DNA from: Channallabes apus
Taxonomy: Eukaryota; Chordata; Actinopteri; Siluriformes; Clariidae
Length of the DNA: 64,000 nt
Assembly (NCBI GenBank): GCA_030522415.1
Contig: CM060118.1
Span: 14,450,651 to 14,514,650 of the forward strand
Direction: 5' to 3'
Shown: piece by piece, positions 19,970 to 31,115 of the stretch
How positions within the stretch are numbered: position 1 is the stretch's first letter
Layout: each line of letters opens with the position of its first letter
Translations under genes and position numbers: made by a program
Notes under the pieces: generated by a model
Told to the model about the DNA's origin: nothing
Database searches by the model: none
What the model saw: the letters and a program-made list of their open reading frames with translations, nothing else

Positions 19970-22880
19970 GATCAATCAATGTTGCACAAATCCGCATCTG
20001 TCATCTTGTAATGCAAGCATAGAGCTCGAAAGGCGAGACAAACTGACCTCGTGTCGAGAGGTGTCTGTGAAATAAGTGAAATTCAAATTCCAGCCTGAAG
20101 CGCAGACGATCAAATCAAACTTGACCTGCTGCCACAATGACTAATATAAGACTAAACATCAATTTAACTGAGAATCATTACAGAGAATATAGTCAAAAGA
20201 CATTAAAACTGGTTACACAAACGACACTATTAAAAGACAATGCATTACCCGGTGACGGGTACAAACTATAGACAAAATAAATAAGAAATACAAATTGTAT
20301 TACACTTTTTTTTAAAAAGCTCCAGCCTGATGACAAACGCAAGGCAGCATTCACATCTCGAGCTCTCCTAGTTATGACATGAAAAATTAATCCCAAGATT
20401 GTAATTCTTCCTTGAGTGGTTTCAGAAGTCATTCAAGACTCAAACATCGGATAGTAAATGAGGTCGCTCGTGCTCGACAGACAGGGACCTTTTCGTTACT
20501 TGATATCGGTTAAGGTCTAGCAGTCAGTCCATGTATAACCATCGCTCTTACTCTTCTTAGAGAAATAACAGATTTATCTGACTAGATTTTTTTTAATGAA
20601 ATATACAAAATTCCTCCAGGGCTTGCAGTATCTGTTATCATTGTGCATTCAGTGGAACAAGAACATTAATCACAGACTAATATAAAGAGAGATAACTCTG
20701 GCACATCAGAAACAGGAGCTGTGAACATATTCGGTTTTAACACATCAGTGTAAAAAGCAGCTTTAAAAAAAATTAAACGGCACTCAGTAGAACAAGCCCT
20801 TTTACTTCAACAGCAACTGACCCACTTACTAATCCTTTAGCACTTAACAAGTAATTACATCTTAATTGTTTTGATTTTTGCTTCACTGAATTAATAAAAT
20901 CAACCTGTACTATCAGAGTTTAACTAAAATTAGTCAATAATTTTTTTTTTTTTGGAGGCAGAACGCTTTGCCCTTTTCTTCTACCGGTGTAACAGGACAA
21001 ACTGCAGTCGAAAAAACTTCAAGAGGAAAAGTTAAGATAAAAACTTATAGACCAAACTTAAGCTAGCTACCGCTATGGTATATTTTTTCAAAAGATAACT
21101 TGTTTACTTCACAAACTGGAAAAAGAATCCATAAGGATTAAAAACACAAAACGGTGCAACGTTATAAGCTGTATTTGGACAGGATTAAATGCACACGTAC
21201 TCCTGGGGTGATTTCCTATTTTACCCTGGGATTATTTTGCTATCTGTCTCGGCCATGTCGGTGTCTGTCTTTCTCGGTCATGCTTTGAGAAAATTGCTGG
21301 TTGAAATTTCTATCATTTTTCACCAAACTCAGTGGATCATTTTAGTCACATACAGATGGAGATGTCCACTATGTTCTATAAAAATGCCACCGTGTGGTAA
21401 AAAAAAAAAAAAAGAAAAAAGAAAAGAAAACAGGATGGAAAAATATGTTAGGCTGCTGCTGCTTGGCATATTTATGCTTGTAACACATCTGTTTACCAGA
21501 GACGCTCACCAGATATTAAACACTTTTTTTCCGCATCACGAAATATAAATGGATGTTTCTATTTTGAATTTGTGATTATTATTTAAATACATTTTATTAA
21601 ATTTTTTGTTGTTTCACCTCAAACTGGGGGGAAAAGGAATAGAAGCAAGAAGATTTATTGAAAACACAACCTGCTAGTGTTGTAATTGTTATTGCTGTCT
21701 GGATGTGAGTGCTCTATAACTGAGGAGAAAAATTATTACAGATGTTCACAATCCAAATAAGACTCAGTGATTGGGGCACAATGCCGCAAAGTTGATCCCT
21801 TTCAATATCATAAAGTGCTTTATTCTTCTTGTACCACAATAATTCACCAAATAATTCATTCATTAGATAGAGGGACAGACAGACAGAGACGCACAGACAG
21901 ACAGACCTTTTTAACTGTTCATCAAAGAGACAAAAGTCGAAGAAACAGCCCTGCGTGTGTTATAAGACTGACCAAAACTGAAAACCCCTTGCGCAAATGT
22001 TACATATCCACATTATTTGTTGTTGTTTATTGCTAACCTTAAATTATGTAAAGAGTCTTCTGAGTGCAAGCTATTGCAATAGACAGAATAACACATTTGA
22101 AAACCATATCATAATATGATATTATACGTCTATACTATAAACCTGAGACTTGCATTACAGGCAGAATGACTGTCAAAGTCTGCTGTTAAAGAAACTTAAT
22201 CAACCCTCTGACCAGTCAGATTAGGAAAATTCAACAGTGCTGTGGTAGAATAATGTGAAATAAAAGGACGCCTTGATGTAAAATGATTAAAAAAAAAAAA
22301 TAACAGAAGAAGAAAAACCAGCTGCCTTTATTAGTTTTCAACATGCAGTCCTAGTACATCCAGCTCGGTAGATAAAGCTCTCGAAGGTTTTTTGCAAAAG
22401 AAGACAATCCCTCAGCGACAGACCAACACCAGCATGATAATCAAGCAATAACAATAACCTGTATTGACTTTACAGCCTTCCAGCCATGCAAACAACTTTG
22501 AGCTCACCTGTGACTCTGACTGCTTACAGCAGCGGGGCATAAAATCAGATCTACCGCAGAGCCACAAAGCCAGAACTGCCTCAATATCATTTCTATGATA
22601 ATTGCATACACACCCACAAGTCAGTCTGCTGCTCCAAAAACTCTAGACTCCTTCAGTGAGGCCTGGGGGCATAGAGTCAAAAAGAAACAGGCTGAGTTGA
22701 TGAATGAGAACTGGGGGAAGGGAAAGAAGGGGGGGGGGGGGGGGGGAAGTGTCTCTAAAAACTTTTTGAGATAAGAAAAATTAATAAAAGAGGGTGATAA
22801 TCAGCATGAGAACTTAAGGGAGACAAATGTTTAAAATATGATGTCAAAGATAAAATTTAAATGAAAAGAACATGAACAAC
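19970..22880. other. No recognisable gene or element
   Basis: Low-repeat, AT-rich sequence with a GACA-rich patch at 21865-21905 and an 18-nt G run at 22729-22746. The 119-codon frame at 21189-21548 has two hydrophobic stretches but passes through a poly-A tract and shows no domain or splice context; I do not call it. Confidence 0.45.
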
Positions 22881-23059
22881 CTGTGTAGGGACGGTCTTAC
22901 ACCATCGAGGCTGCCCTGCATCTCTACATGTCTTCCAAAAGATATTTAAAAGATATTTTGGTGCCGTTGCTCCAAAATCTCCAAGAGGTATTCAACTGGG
23001 TCAAGATCTGATAACTGAAGACCAGTGACATCATTTTCATCCTTACCAAACCACTGTGC

Positions 23060-23312
23060 ACATGGGGGAAGGGGTATCATGCAGGAAATCACCTCAGCAG
23101 CAGGATAGGAATATTTCACTTTGGTACACAGGAGACCAGTGCAAAGAACTTTCCTTTTTTTTACTGACTTTTCCCCTTCAAACCATACCAGTAAAACACC
23201 TACACAGCAGGGCAGAGTCTACAGTTACAAGTACACTAGATGGCCAAGAATTGACTATAGCACCTGTGCACAGGGACCTGACCTCAACCCCGGTGAGCTG
23301 CTTGGGGGTGAA
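23060..23312 (+). pseudogene. Tc1-like transposase remnant, 5' piece
   Basis: Near the end this reads QGPDLNPGELLGGEL, a corrupted form of the Tc1 motif SPDLNPIEHLWDEL that carries the catalytic Glu. The Ile-Glu of NPIE is replaced by Gly-Glu. It continues at 23994 after an inserted MITE, and upstream sequence is too diverged to translate. Confidence 0.6.
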
Positions 23313-23313
23313 C

Positions 23314-23992
23314 TGTGAAACGTCCCTATGACTTACGAATGAGTTCCGTTCAGGGAGCACGTTCGTAAGTTGGATTTGTGCGCAAGTGTGACAAAGTGAG
23401 TCTTATACATATTTGACAAAAATATACAAAGTAAAGTATAAAAATAAACAAACACGCAGGCTTGGTGTTTTGATTCTGCATTATACTTTTCCGGGACTGC
23501 ACCTGAGAATCCCGGTGATGCTAAACTCGATAAAAGGGAGCCTGGAAGAAAGTTTGGGGGGGGGGGGGGGGCAACGCTACATGGTGTTTACTGCATGCTG
23601 GAACAGGCGCCATTTTGTCTCCAAGCTGTTTTGGACTGTGAATTCTGTCGCATTGAGGATTTTATTCGCCATCGGGACAGCTTTACAGGACATTTTTTAT
23701 CATCCGGCTCCAGGACTGATTTATAGAAACCCATGTGGCTGCTATATTGTATGTGTGGGGGTGTGGGAGAAATAAGTCAGAGTTTGGACAATACATACAT
23801 TCACTCACACTGAAAATATTGTATATAATTGCAAATATTGATATCTCGTGCACTGCAGTGTCTTTTTTTGTACAATACATGCAAGCTACTTTCACGATTT
23901 GTTCATATCTGTGGACGTTCGTAATAAGAGATCGTTCATATCTGCAGAAATTCGCAACTCAAATGTTCATACAGTAAGTCAGGGACATACTG
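23314..23992. mobile_element. Tigger/pogo-like MITE inserted in a Tc1 remnant
   Basis: The left side reads CGTCCCTATGACTTACGAAT with GTTCGTAAGTTGGAT. The right side, inverted, reads CAGTATGTCCCTGACTTAC with GAACGATCTC. TA follows the right end at 23993-23994. CAGT-type ends, TA target and TTCGTAA motifs fit pogo/Tigger-like MITEs. It contains a 16-nt G run (23556-23571) and a TTTACTGCATGCTGG segment, but no transposase. Confidence 0.65.
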
Positions 23993-23993
23993 T

Positions 23994-24065
23994 ACTGACC
24001 TCACTAATGCTCTTGTAGCTAAAAGAGCACAAATCCCCAAAATATTGTGAAAAGCTTTATAAAAA
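23994..24065 (+). pseudogene. Tc1-like transposase remnant, 3' piece
   Basis: Translation after the MITE gives [17 protein letters not shown], the segment that follows NPIEHLWDEL by a few dozen residues in fish Tc1 transposases ([14 protein letters not shown] type). Together with 23060-23312 it shows one Tc1 copy split by the MITE. Confidence 0.65.
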
Positions 24066-24356
<291 letters not shown>

Positions 24357-25358
24357 TCATCATTGACACCCTCAAGCAAGAGGGTAAGACACAAAGAAAT
24401 TTCTGAACGAATAGGCTGTTCCCAGAGTGCTGTATCAAGGCACCTCAGTGGGAAGTCTGTGGGAAGGAAAAAGTGTGGCAGAAAACGCTGCACAACGAGA
24501 AGAGGTGACCGGGCCCTGAGGAAGATTGTGGAGAAGGACCGATTCCAGACCTTGGGGGACCTGCGGAAGCAGTGGACTGAGTCTGGAGTAGAAACATCCA
24601 GAACCACCGTGTACAGGCGTGTGCAGGAAATGGGCTACAGGTTGCAAATTTTGCATGTCATTCGGAAATCAAGGTGCCAGAGTCTGGAGGAAGACTGGGG
24701 AGAGGGAAATGCCAAAATGCCTGAAGTCCAGTGTCAAGTACCCACAGTCAGTGATGGTCTGGGGTGCCATGTCAGCTGCTGGTGTTGGTCCACTGTGTTT
24801 TATCAAGGGCAGGGTCAATGCAGCTAGCTATCAGGAGATTTTGGAGCACTTCATGCTTCCATCTGCTGAAAAGCTTTATGGAGATGAAGATTTCATTTTT
24901 CAGCACGACCTGGCACCTGCTCACACTGCCAAAACCACTGGTAAATGGTTTACTGACCATGGTATTACTGTGCTCAATTGGCCTGCCAACTCTCCTGACC
25001 TGAACCCCATAGAGAATCTGTGAGATATTGTGAAGAGAAAGTTGAGAGACACAAGACAAGAATCTGCAAAAGGATTCCCGACCAAGTATTGAGTGCATAA
25101 CTGAACAAAATTATTTGAAGGTTGTATTCAAAACACTTTTCTTTTATTGGTTGGATGAAATATGCTAATTTTTTGAGATGGGGATTTTGGGTTTTCATGA
25201 GCTGTATGCCACAATCATCAATATTAAAACAATAAAAGGCTTGAACTACTTCAGTTGTGTGTAATGAATCTAAAATATATGAAAGTCTAATGTTTATCAG
25301 TACATTACAGAAAATAATAAACCTTATCACAATATGCTAATTTTTTGAGAAGGACCTG
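24357..25358 (+). mobile_element. Tc1-like element, left end lost to microsatellite
   Basis: The right end reads GCTAATTTTTTGAGAAGGAC then CTG, with TA at 25359-25360. It is the inverse of ACAGGTCCTTCTCAAAAAAT at 63556, so both belong to one family. The left terminal repeat is missing, and the element starts inside the transposase gene right next to a TA/AC tract. Confidence 0.85.
24363..25070 (+). pseudogene. Tc1-like transposase, first catalytic Asp deleted
   Basis: Frame 1 (24396 on) reads [20 protein letters not shown], a helix-turn-helix, then [17 protein letters not shown], the second DNA-binding helix set. Downstream, in another frame (24670-25023), come ARVWRKTGEREMPKC, VMVWGAMSAAGVGPLCFIKG, FQHDLAPAHTAKTTGKWF and NSPDLNPIENL, giving the second Asp and the Glu with 34 residues between (DD34E). 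The piece between MGYRL and RVWRKTG that should carry the first Asp is absent, there are frameshifts near 24390 and 24660, and a TGA follows NPIENL. It cannot be active. Confidence 0.85.
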
Positions 25359-25388
25359 TATATATACACACACACATATATATACACA

Positions 25389-26889
25389 CAGCGGAACCTC
25401 GGATTCCGAGAAACACGGTTTAAGAGTGTTCCGCAAGACGAGCAAAGATTAATACATTTTGACTTGAAAAACGAGAGTTGTCTTGGTTTACGAGCACCGA
25501 GTATCATGTATCACGCATGCGCTTCTTGTTTTGACACCGAGCACCACATCATCACAACTGAGGCTATGGGTTTTCTTTCTCTTGCGCTTTTGTAGGTAAT
25601 CGTCTCCCCTGCTGGGTGAATACACACACACACTCAAACTCTGCAAGCACTAAGACGCAGCAGGGGAGACGATTATCGTCTCCCCTGCTGGGTCTAAGTG
25701 CGTCTCCCCTGCTGGGTCTTATGGCGCTTTTCCACTGCATAGTACGGCACGACACGGTTCAGTTCTACTCACTTTTGGGGGGTTTTCCACTGGGAACAGT
25801 ACATGGTACCTGGTCCTTTTTTTAGTACCACCTCAGCCGAGGTTCCAAGCGCGCTGAACCATTACCAAAATGCTCACTGATTGGTCGGAGAAAATCGTCA
25901 TTACTGCGTCACCGAACTTGCGACACGAGACACAACAGCTATATTTAGAACAGCCAGAGAAGGATCGCACGCACATTTTTGTATTAACCGTCGGCCTCTT
26001 TTGAAACAAACTCCTCCGTCTCGCTGTTAAAAACATCCACATGCCGAGAGTGAAGAACACCATGCCGTCGATATGCTCCATTGTTGTGTGTTTGTGGCGC
26101 GTTTACGATGGCATCACGGCAGTAGCGGCGCCGCAACTAAACGACACGCGAGTAATCCCGCCCACTCTAAAGCTTTACTACACTGCAGTGGAAGCGCAAA
26201 CTGAGCCAAACTGCGCCGAACCGAAGTGAGTTGAACTGAACCGTGTCGTGCCGTTCTATGCAGTGGAAAAGAGGCATTAGTGCGCGTGTGTTTGTGTAAG
26301 GCAGAGTGTGAGTTTGGGAACCTGAGAGAAGGGGGGCTGTTAAGGCGAGTGTGTGCGCGCGCTCATTCACTTACACCAACGCGCGCAAACACACTCTCTC
26401 TCTCTCAGCCCCCCCCCTCCCCTCAGGTTCCCAAACACACATACTCTCCTCTGTACTCTCCTCTGTTGCGAGGTAAGGTGCTGGTTAATTTGTTTTTGTT
26501 TTACTTTATAGCAGTGATTCCGTTAGTATGCGCTCACGCGAGTGTGACTAGCGATATTCCTTTTAAACGGTTAATTTTTAAACGCTTTTAAAAACGGTCT
26601 CTCCGTTAATGTGTGTGCACGCACATTACACACACACACACACACAGCGCGTGCGTGCACAAACGGAAACACTTATCTGTCTGGATTTATTTTTACGTTT
26701 TTTTTTTTAAAGGTAAAGTGCAGATTAATGTGTTTTATTTTTACTTTATATTTTGTGTTAATAATTTTACGTATTTATTTTTTGGAGTTTCCATTATTTC
26801 CTATGGGAAAATGAAATTTGGTTTACGAGTGTTTTGGAATACGAGCCCGCTTCCGGAACGAATTATGCTCGTAATCCGAGGTTCCACTG
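25389..26889. mobile_element. Tigger-like element, 1501 bp, hosting a Harbinger MITE
   Basis: The left end CAGCGGAACCTCGGATTCCG is inverted at the right as CGTAATCCGAGGTTCCACTG, followed by TA at 26890. Sub-terminal sequence (GTTTACGAG, GAACGAATTATGCTCG) repeats the 17613 and 35439 copies. Inside are GTCTCCCCTGCTGGGT repeats (about 25600-25718) and a nested PIF/Harbinger-type MITE at 25722-26276. No transposase frame is recognised. Confidence 0.85.
25722..26276. mobile_element. PIF/Harbinger-type MITE, 555 bp, TSD TTA
   Basis: Ends TGGCGCTTTTCCACTGCAT and, inverted, TGCCTCTTTTCCACTGCAT, flanked by TTA at 25719-25721 and 26277-26279. A 3-bp TWA duplication is characteristic of PIF/Harbinger. 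The second copy at 41330-41926 is flanked by TAA. Inner conserved blocks include GGGAACAGTAC, GGTACCTGGTCC and CACATGCCGAGAGTGAAGAA. It has no transposase. Confidence 0.85.
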
Positions 26890-26999
26890 TATATTATAAT
26901 AATAACTCATCATTTCATGTTTGTTGGGACCAGATGAGCTGTTTTGAGTATTTCAACAACGTCTAATCGCATTCGTGTCTCAGGTAAAATAGTCTCTCT

Positions 27000-27335
27000 A
27001 GAGATTCCAGCGTCAGTTGTGTGGACAGAAACACCTTGTTAATGAGACACTGGTTTGAGCAGACAGAACAGCTACAGCGACTCAAATGGGCTACAACAGC
27101 AGAAGAGTACAGAAGAAGTCAGGTTTCATTTTGTCAGCCAGGAACGGTCTGGAAAGGCAGGCAGAGTGCACAGGCTCAGTGAAACTGTACAGATTTCATG
27201 AACAGGACAGCAAGTTGTTTTAAGTGGCCGTCCCGGTCACTGGAACTGAATCCAACAGAACATCTTTGGCGTTGTGATAGAACAGGAGACTCTGAGCACT
27301 AAAATGCACCTGACAAATCCACAGAAAGTATTCAG
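27000..27335 (+). pseudogene. Tc1-like transposase remnant
   Basis: GTTGTGTGGACAGAAACACC, ATGGGCTACAACAGCAGAAG and CACTGGAACTGAATCCAACA, the last translating as SLELNPTEHLW, are landmarks of a common fish Tc1 family, in the expected order. Large internal deletions have removed most of the catalytic domain, and the Ile of NPIE is Thr. The ends were not found. Confidence 0.7.
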
Positions 27336-28273
27336 AGTGAGTCAACATTAACGTCAGCAATGTGTTTAAAGTGAAGCAGTCTATGCCCTGTACAGCATGT
27401 ACTACGCATTATACGATATAACATGTGACACTGCACTAAAAAGCTGTACTTTACTTTCAACACAGACACAAATTAGTCATCAAATGAGCAGAAACTTTTT
27501 TCCAATTGCTTGTCTCATAAAATCCCAACCAGTCTTTGATCCTACACATATGGCCGGGGGAAAATGAGGCTCCTATTACTGAAATATGACCGGCAAGCTT
27601 AGAGTGTTAAGCATGCAGTCAGTGTTAATCCTACACTGCTTATGCAGATACAGACAGAAAAGCTATTTTGCCTCCTGGAGAAAAGACAGCATGATGGCAA
27701 TAGTCTATATAAAAAAATAAATAAATAAAAAAGAGGCTTACTCAGAGTCGATTTGTACAACACATAAAGCTGAAATATGTATGGATTCTACATTTCTATA
27801 TTACACTCTAGCGTTCAGCTCCATATCCAATGCAGAGAAAGATAAAGCTGGGTACTTTGTTGTTATTTCCATCATACTCTCATACACATTACAGACACAG
27901 GGATCACAGAAGACATGTGTATCTCGACACTAATAACCCTTACACACACAGATGGTATAAAAAATAAAAACATACATTGCAGGTCTGATGTTGGCACTAA
28001 ACACCTGCAACTCGCACAGAAACGACTAAGCATGCAAGAAGACTTACAGATTACATACCAGATTAGTGCGGGAGCCCAAAACAAAACCCTTCAGAGATTA
28101 GCCAAATCTGCGTGAATGCCGCAGTTGAGAGGATCTATTAGAAGCTGAAGAGTCTCCATTGTAACACCAGCATCCTGTAAACCCAAAAGAAGAAGAAAAA
28201 AATACACTGAATCAACTTCATAAGTAGAAACACGAAGACACAACTTAATAGAACTTCATGAGGGCAAGTTATC

Positions 28274-28274
<1 letters not shown>
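27336..28274. other. No recognisable gene or element
   Basis: Apart from short A-rich runs, nothing is recognised. Overlapping 66-75-codon frames on both strands at 27872-28115 have no domain. Confidence 0.4.

Positions 28275-28324
<50 letters not shown>
28275..28324. repeat. (GT)n microsatellite
   Basis: About 25 uninterrupted GT units; a (GTGC)n tract follows at 28685-28725. Confidence 0.95.
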
Positions 28325-28326
<2 letters not shown>

Positions 28327-28726
28327 GGTAACACAATTCAATCCATCATCCAAAAGACATGACATTTTCTCTAATGCAATTCTGAAAAATACCTCACATA
28401 TTTCCTAAGGGTAAAACATTTATAACTTTTGCATGTACTTTAACCACAAGTAAAGTTCGAGAGTTTCCTTTTCAAAAAAAAAAAATAAATACATTTTGGC
28501 CTTTATTTTAAAGTCCACTGACAGACATTTTATTTACTGTACATCTACATTTATAATCTAATCTACAGTACATGCCTTCCAGCATATTTTCTACACCAAA
28601 GTTGAAATATGTTTTTTCCTCTTTTTTTTTTTTTTTTGCACAAATATTTCTATTAGGCTAATCGGCGTTCCCAAATTGACCATAGTGTGTGTGCGTGCGT
28701 GCGTACGTGCGTGCGTGCGTGCGTGC

Positions 28727-28855
28727 GCTCTGCGATGGATTGGCACGCTGTTCCAGGGTGTACCCTGCCTCGTGCCCTGAGTCTCCTGGGATAGGCTCCA
28801 GGTCCCCGCGACCCTAAATATAGCGGTACAGAATAAAGCGGTATAGAAGACGAAT
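28727..28855 (-). repeat. Dispersed fish repeat fragment (LINE/SINE-tail type)
   Basis: GATGGATTGGCACGCTGTTC, GGATAGGCTCCAGGTCCCCG and CCCTAAATATAGCGGTA are the opposite-strand counterpart of 435-560. It ends with an AATGAATGAA-like tail. Confidence 0.6.
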
Positions 28856-28869
28856 GAATGAAAGGATAT

Positions 28870-29583
28870 TTCTATTATCAGCTGTTATTTGCACAAGGAC
28901 TCTCTCGTCTCTGCTGCTCACAAGAAACTTTTACTGTTTTTTTTTTAATCTATCGCGCCATTAACTTGCACCACCTCGATCCACAATCTCAGTATGTTAC
29001 AGTTCATTATTGCATTGTGCTGCTCCTGTTTGCATGTGCATTGTATGTCTTGTGTCATATGTTGTCTTGTGTCATATGTTGTCTTGTGTCATATGTTGTC
29101 TTGTGTCATATGTTGTCTTGTGTCATATGTTGTCTTGTGTCATATGTTGTCTTGTGTCATATGTTGTCTTGTGTCATATGTTGTCTTGTGTCATATGTTG
29201 TCTTGTGTCATATGTTGTCTTGTGTCATATGTTGTCTTGTGTCATATGTTGTCTTGTGTCATACAGTATGTTGTCTTGTGTCATACAGTATGTTGTCTTG
29301 TGTCATATGTTGTCTTGTTATATGTTGTCTTGTGTCATATGTTGTCTTGTGTCATATGTTGTCTTGTTATATGTTGTATTGTAATATATTTTGTATAGTA
29401 CTTAAGAATAGTTTTTGCTAATTTATGGTGTAAATTTGGTTTGTCTTAGCAAGTTAGTTTCTGTTAATTTACGTTACATGTATGTAGCACATTGGAGGTC
29501 CTGTAGGAACGGCATTTAGTTTCACGGTGTACTGAACTGTATATGGTTGAAATGAAAATAAAAAGCCTTCTTGACTTGACTAC
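28870..29583 (+). mobile_element. LINE-type 3' end with minisatellite expansion
   Basis: TATTTGCACAAGGACTCTCT and ATTAACTTGCACCACCTCG at the start, and GGAGGTCCTGTAGGAACGGC then GAAATGAAAATAAAAAGCC with TTGACTTGACT at the end, match the 3' untranslated region and tail of a common teleost LINE family (recalled). An AATAAA signal sits near 29562. Between them a 17-bp unit has expanded (29046-29388). There is no coding sequence. Confidence 0.55.
29046..29388. repeat. 17-bp minisatellite, about 20 units
   Basis: TGTCTTGTGTCATATGT repeats about 13 times almost without change from 29046, then twice as a 22-bp variant with an inserted ACAGT, then as mixed 17- and 15-bp variants. Because 17 is not a multiple of 3, all three plus frames encode the same 17-residue hydrophobic, Cys-rich period (for example VICCLVSYVVLCHMLSC). 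The frames of 124-187 codons are a by-product of the repeat. Confidence 0.95.
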
Positions 29584-29985
29584 CAAGTCTGTAGATTTCT
29601 GTTTCGTAGAAGAGCTGAAAAATTTAAGTTTAAAATCAGAAATGAGTCCTCAAATTCAATCATTAGCTATCAGTCCATCTGTAATCCCCGAGCTAAAAGT
29701 CACTCGTGGCATTTAAACACCTAAAAGTCTCATCATCATCTCCTCACACACATGGTCTCTGTTCACATTCCTGATTAATTAATTGAATAAAAAAAAAAAA
29801 AAAAAGAGGAAAAGTCTGTTTTTAACCGATTACGCTTATTTCCATTTCACTGTGGCATTTCGACAATTTAAATCGTTCGCTGCATGAAAAATGCACACTT
29901 GGCTAGCAGGATTTAAAAACACTTTAGCTGACTGATTTAAAGATGATGTTTAGTGCAGAGCTGGTGTAGGTAATGCACTGCTAAT

Positions 29986-30869
29986 TAGGGCTGCACGATA
30001 TTAGGAAAATATGCGATATTGTTGAATATTGCGATAACGATATTTCTTGCGATATAACATTTCCCTAGAGAAATGCATTTATTATTATTATTATTGCCTA
30101 TTTTTTTATATGTAATGATCATACTAAAATAAACAGGTAATAGATATTTGTCTGATGTAATTAAATCTAATTCAGGCTAAAAAGAAACTATGTCAAGGAA
30201 GTTGCAAATATTTAGACTTCAAAACACTTTGAATGACTTAAAACCCTCAGCAGATATTTTGACTTCTGGTTTGCTGTTACTATAAACCTGCCAACACAAT
30301 ATGAATTACTTTCAACATTACATTGTATTTACATGTAACCATACACTCATCAATAGAGTCTTAAAACAAGAGCATCTTTTAAACAAAATATTCTCTTTGG
30401 CTTGCCTGTTTTTTTTGTTGTTTTTTTTAAAATAAAAATTATTATTTAACAAAAATTAAATAAAAAAAAAAATACTATTTGTCACACACATACACACACG
30501 TTCCGTCACGGGCACTAGGACCCGGAAGTAATGCGGGCGCGAACCAGGAAGTATAAGTGAAGTAAACAAACCACCACATGCTTAGTCACTGTGCTCGCAC
30601 ATGTCGGTTCAGATTGTTTACTTTCTGTTTCGAGTGTGTGTTTATACAGGGATTAAAGTGAAAAAAAATCTTCTGACTGAACTTTTTTCAGGCCAAGCTA
30701 TACAGGCCAAGATCTAAGCGGGTATAAACATAGTAAGGGCCCATCTGATTGGTCAAATTTGGACACAAATGCTTGGCAAATAAAGTATTTATCGCAACTC
30801 CTTGCGATATGGTTATCGCGCATGCCATTATCGCGATAACGATATTTTTTGATATATTGTGCAGCCCTA
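29986..30869. mobile_element. hAT-like MITE (TAGGGCTGCACGATAT family), copy A
   Basis: The left end TAGGGCTGCACGATAT matches the right end ATATTGTGCAGCCCTA inverted, with CGATAACGATATTT sub-terminal motifs on both sides. Further copies are at 32939-33326, 49563-50594 and 61764-61928. Internal landmarks are GGACCCGGAAGTAATGCGGG and GCCCATCTGATTGGTC. This copy has an internal replacement near 30648-30715 in place of GGACGCGGGTTAAAT sequence. No clear 8-bp duplication is found. Confidence 0.8.
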
Positions 30870-30872
30870 AAT

Positions 30873-31115
30873 GACATCATATGAGATCTGCTCCCCTATT
30901 GCATGATTTCTGCTTATGACAGCGAGGCCAGTGAGCCGTTCCTGAGACATGGTGGACCTCAGGTATGTCTTGATTAACCTGAGTTTGGAAAAGCTCCTCT
31001 CTGCTTGAGCTACAGTCACTGGCAATGTAAGTGCAATCCTGAGAGCAGTCCAAAAGTTGGGGTAGATCTCAGATAGATCCTTATCGTGCAGAAAAGTGAG
31101 AAGCTCAAAGAGGCT
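30873..31115 (-). pseudogene. hAT transposase dimerisation-domain fragment
   Basis: The minus strand is open for about 80 codons without a Met. It reads SLFELLTFLHDKDLSEIY, PNFWTALRIALTLPVTVAQA, ERSFSKLRLIKTYLRSTMSQ and ERLTGLAVIS. ERSFSKL..IK..LRS.M...RL..L is the signature of the hAT C-terminal dimerisation domain (hATC), as in ZMYM1-like/TTF-zinc-finger hATs. The fragment abuts MITE copy A at 30869. No upstream catalytic region was recognised at higher coordinates. Confidence 0.85.

Noticed and set aside
21189..21548. 119-codon frame with hydrophobic segments
   Set aside because: Runs through poly-A, no recognisable domain or splice sites, and no second line of support.
29046..29388. CRISPR-like array
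   Set aside because: Units are contiguous without unique spacers, and the setting is a vertebrate genome.
29010..29421. Three overlapping plus frames of 124-187 codons encoding a periodic hydrophobic peptide
   Set aside because: All three frames give the same period because the 17-bp repeat lacks stops; no start context, domain or splice evidence.
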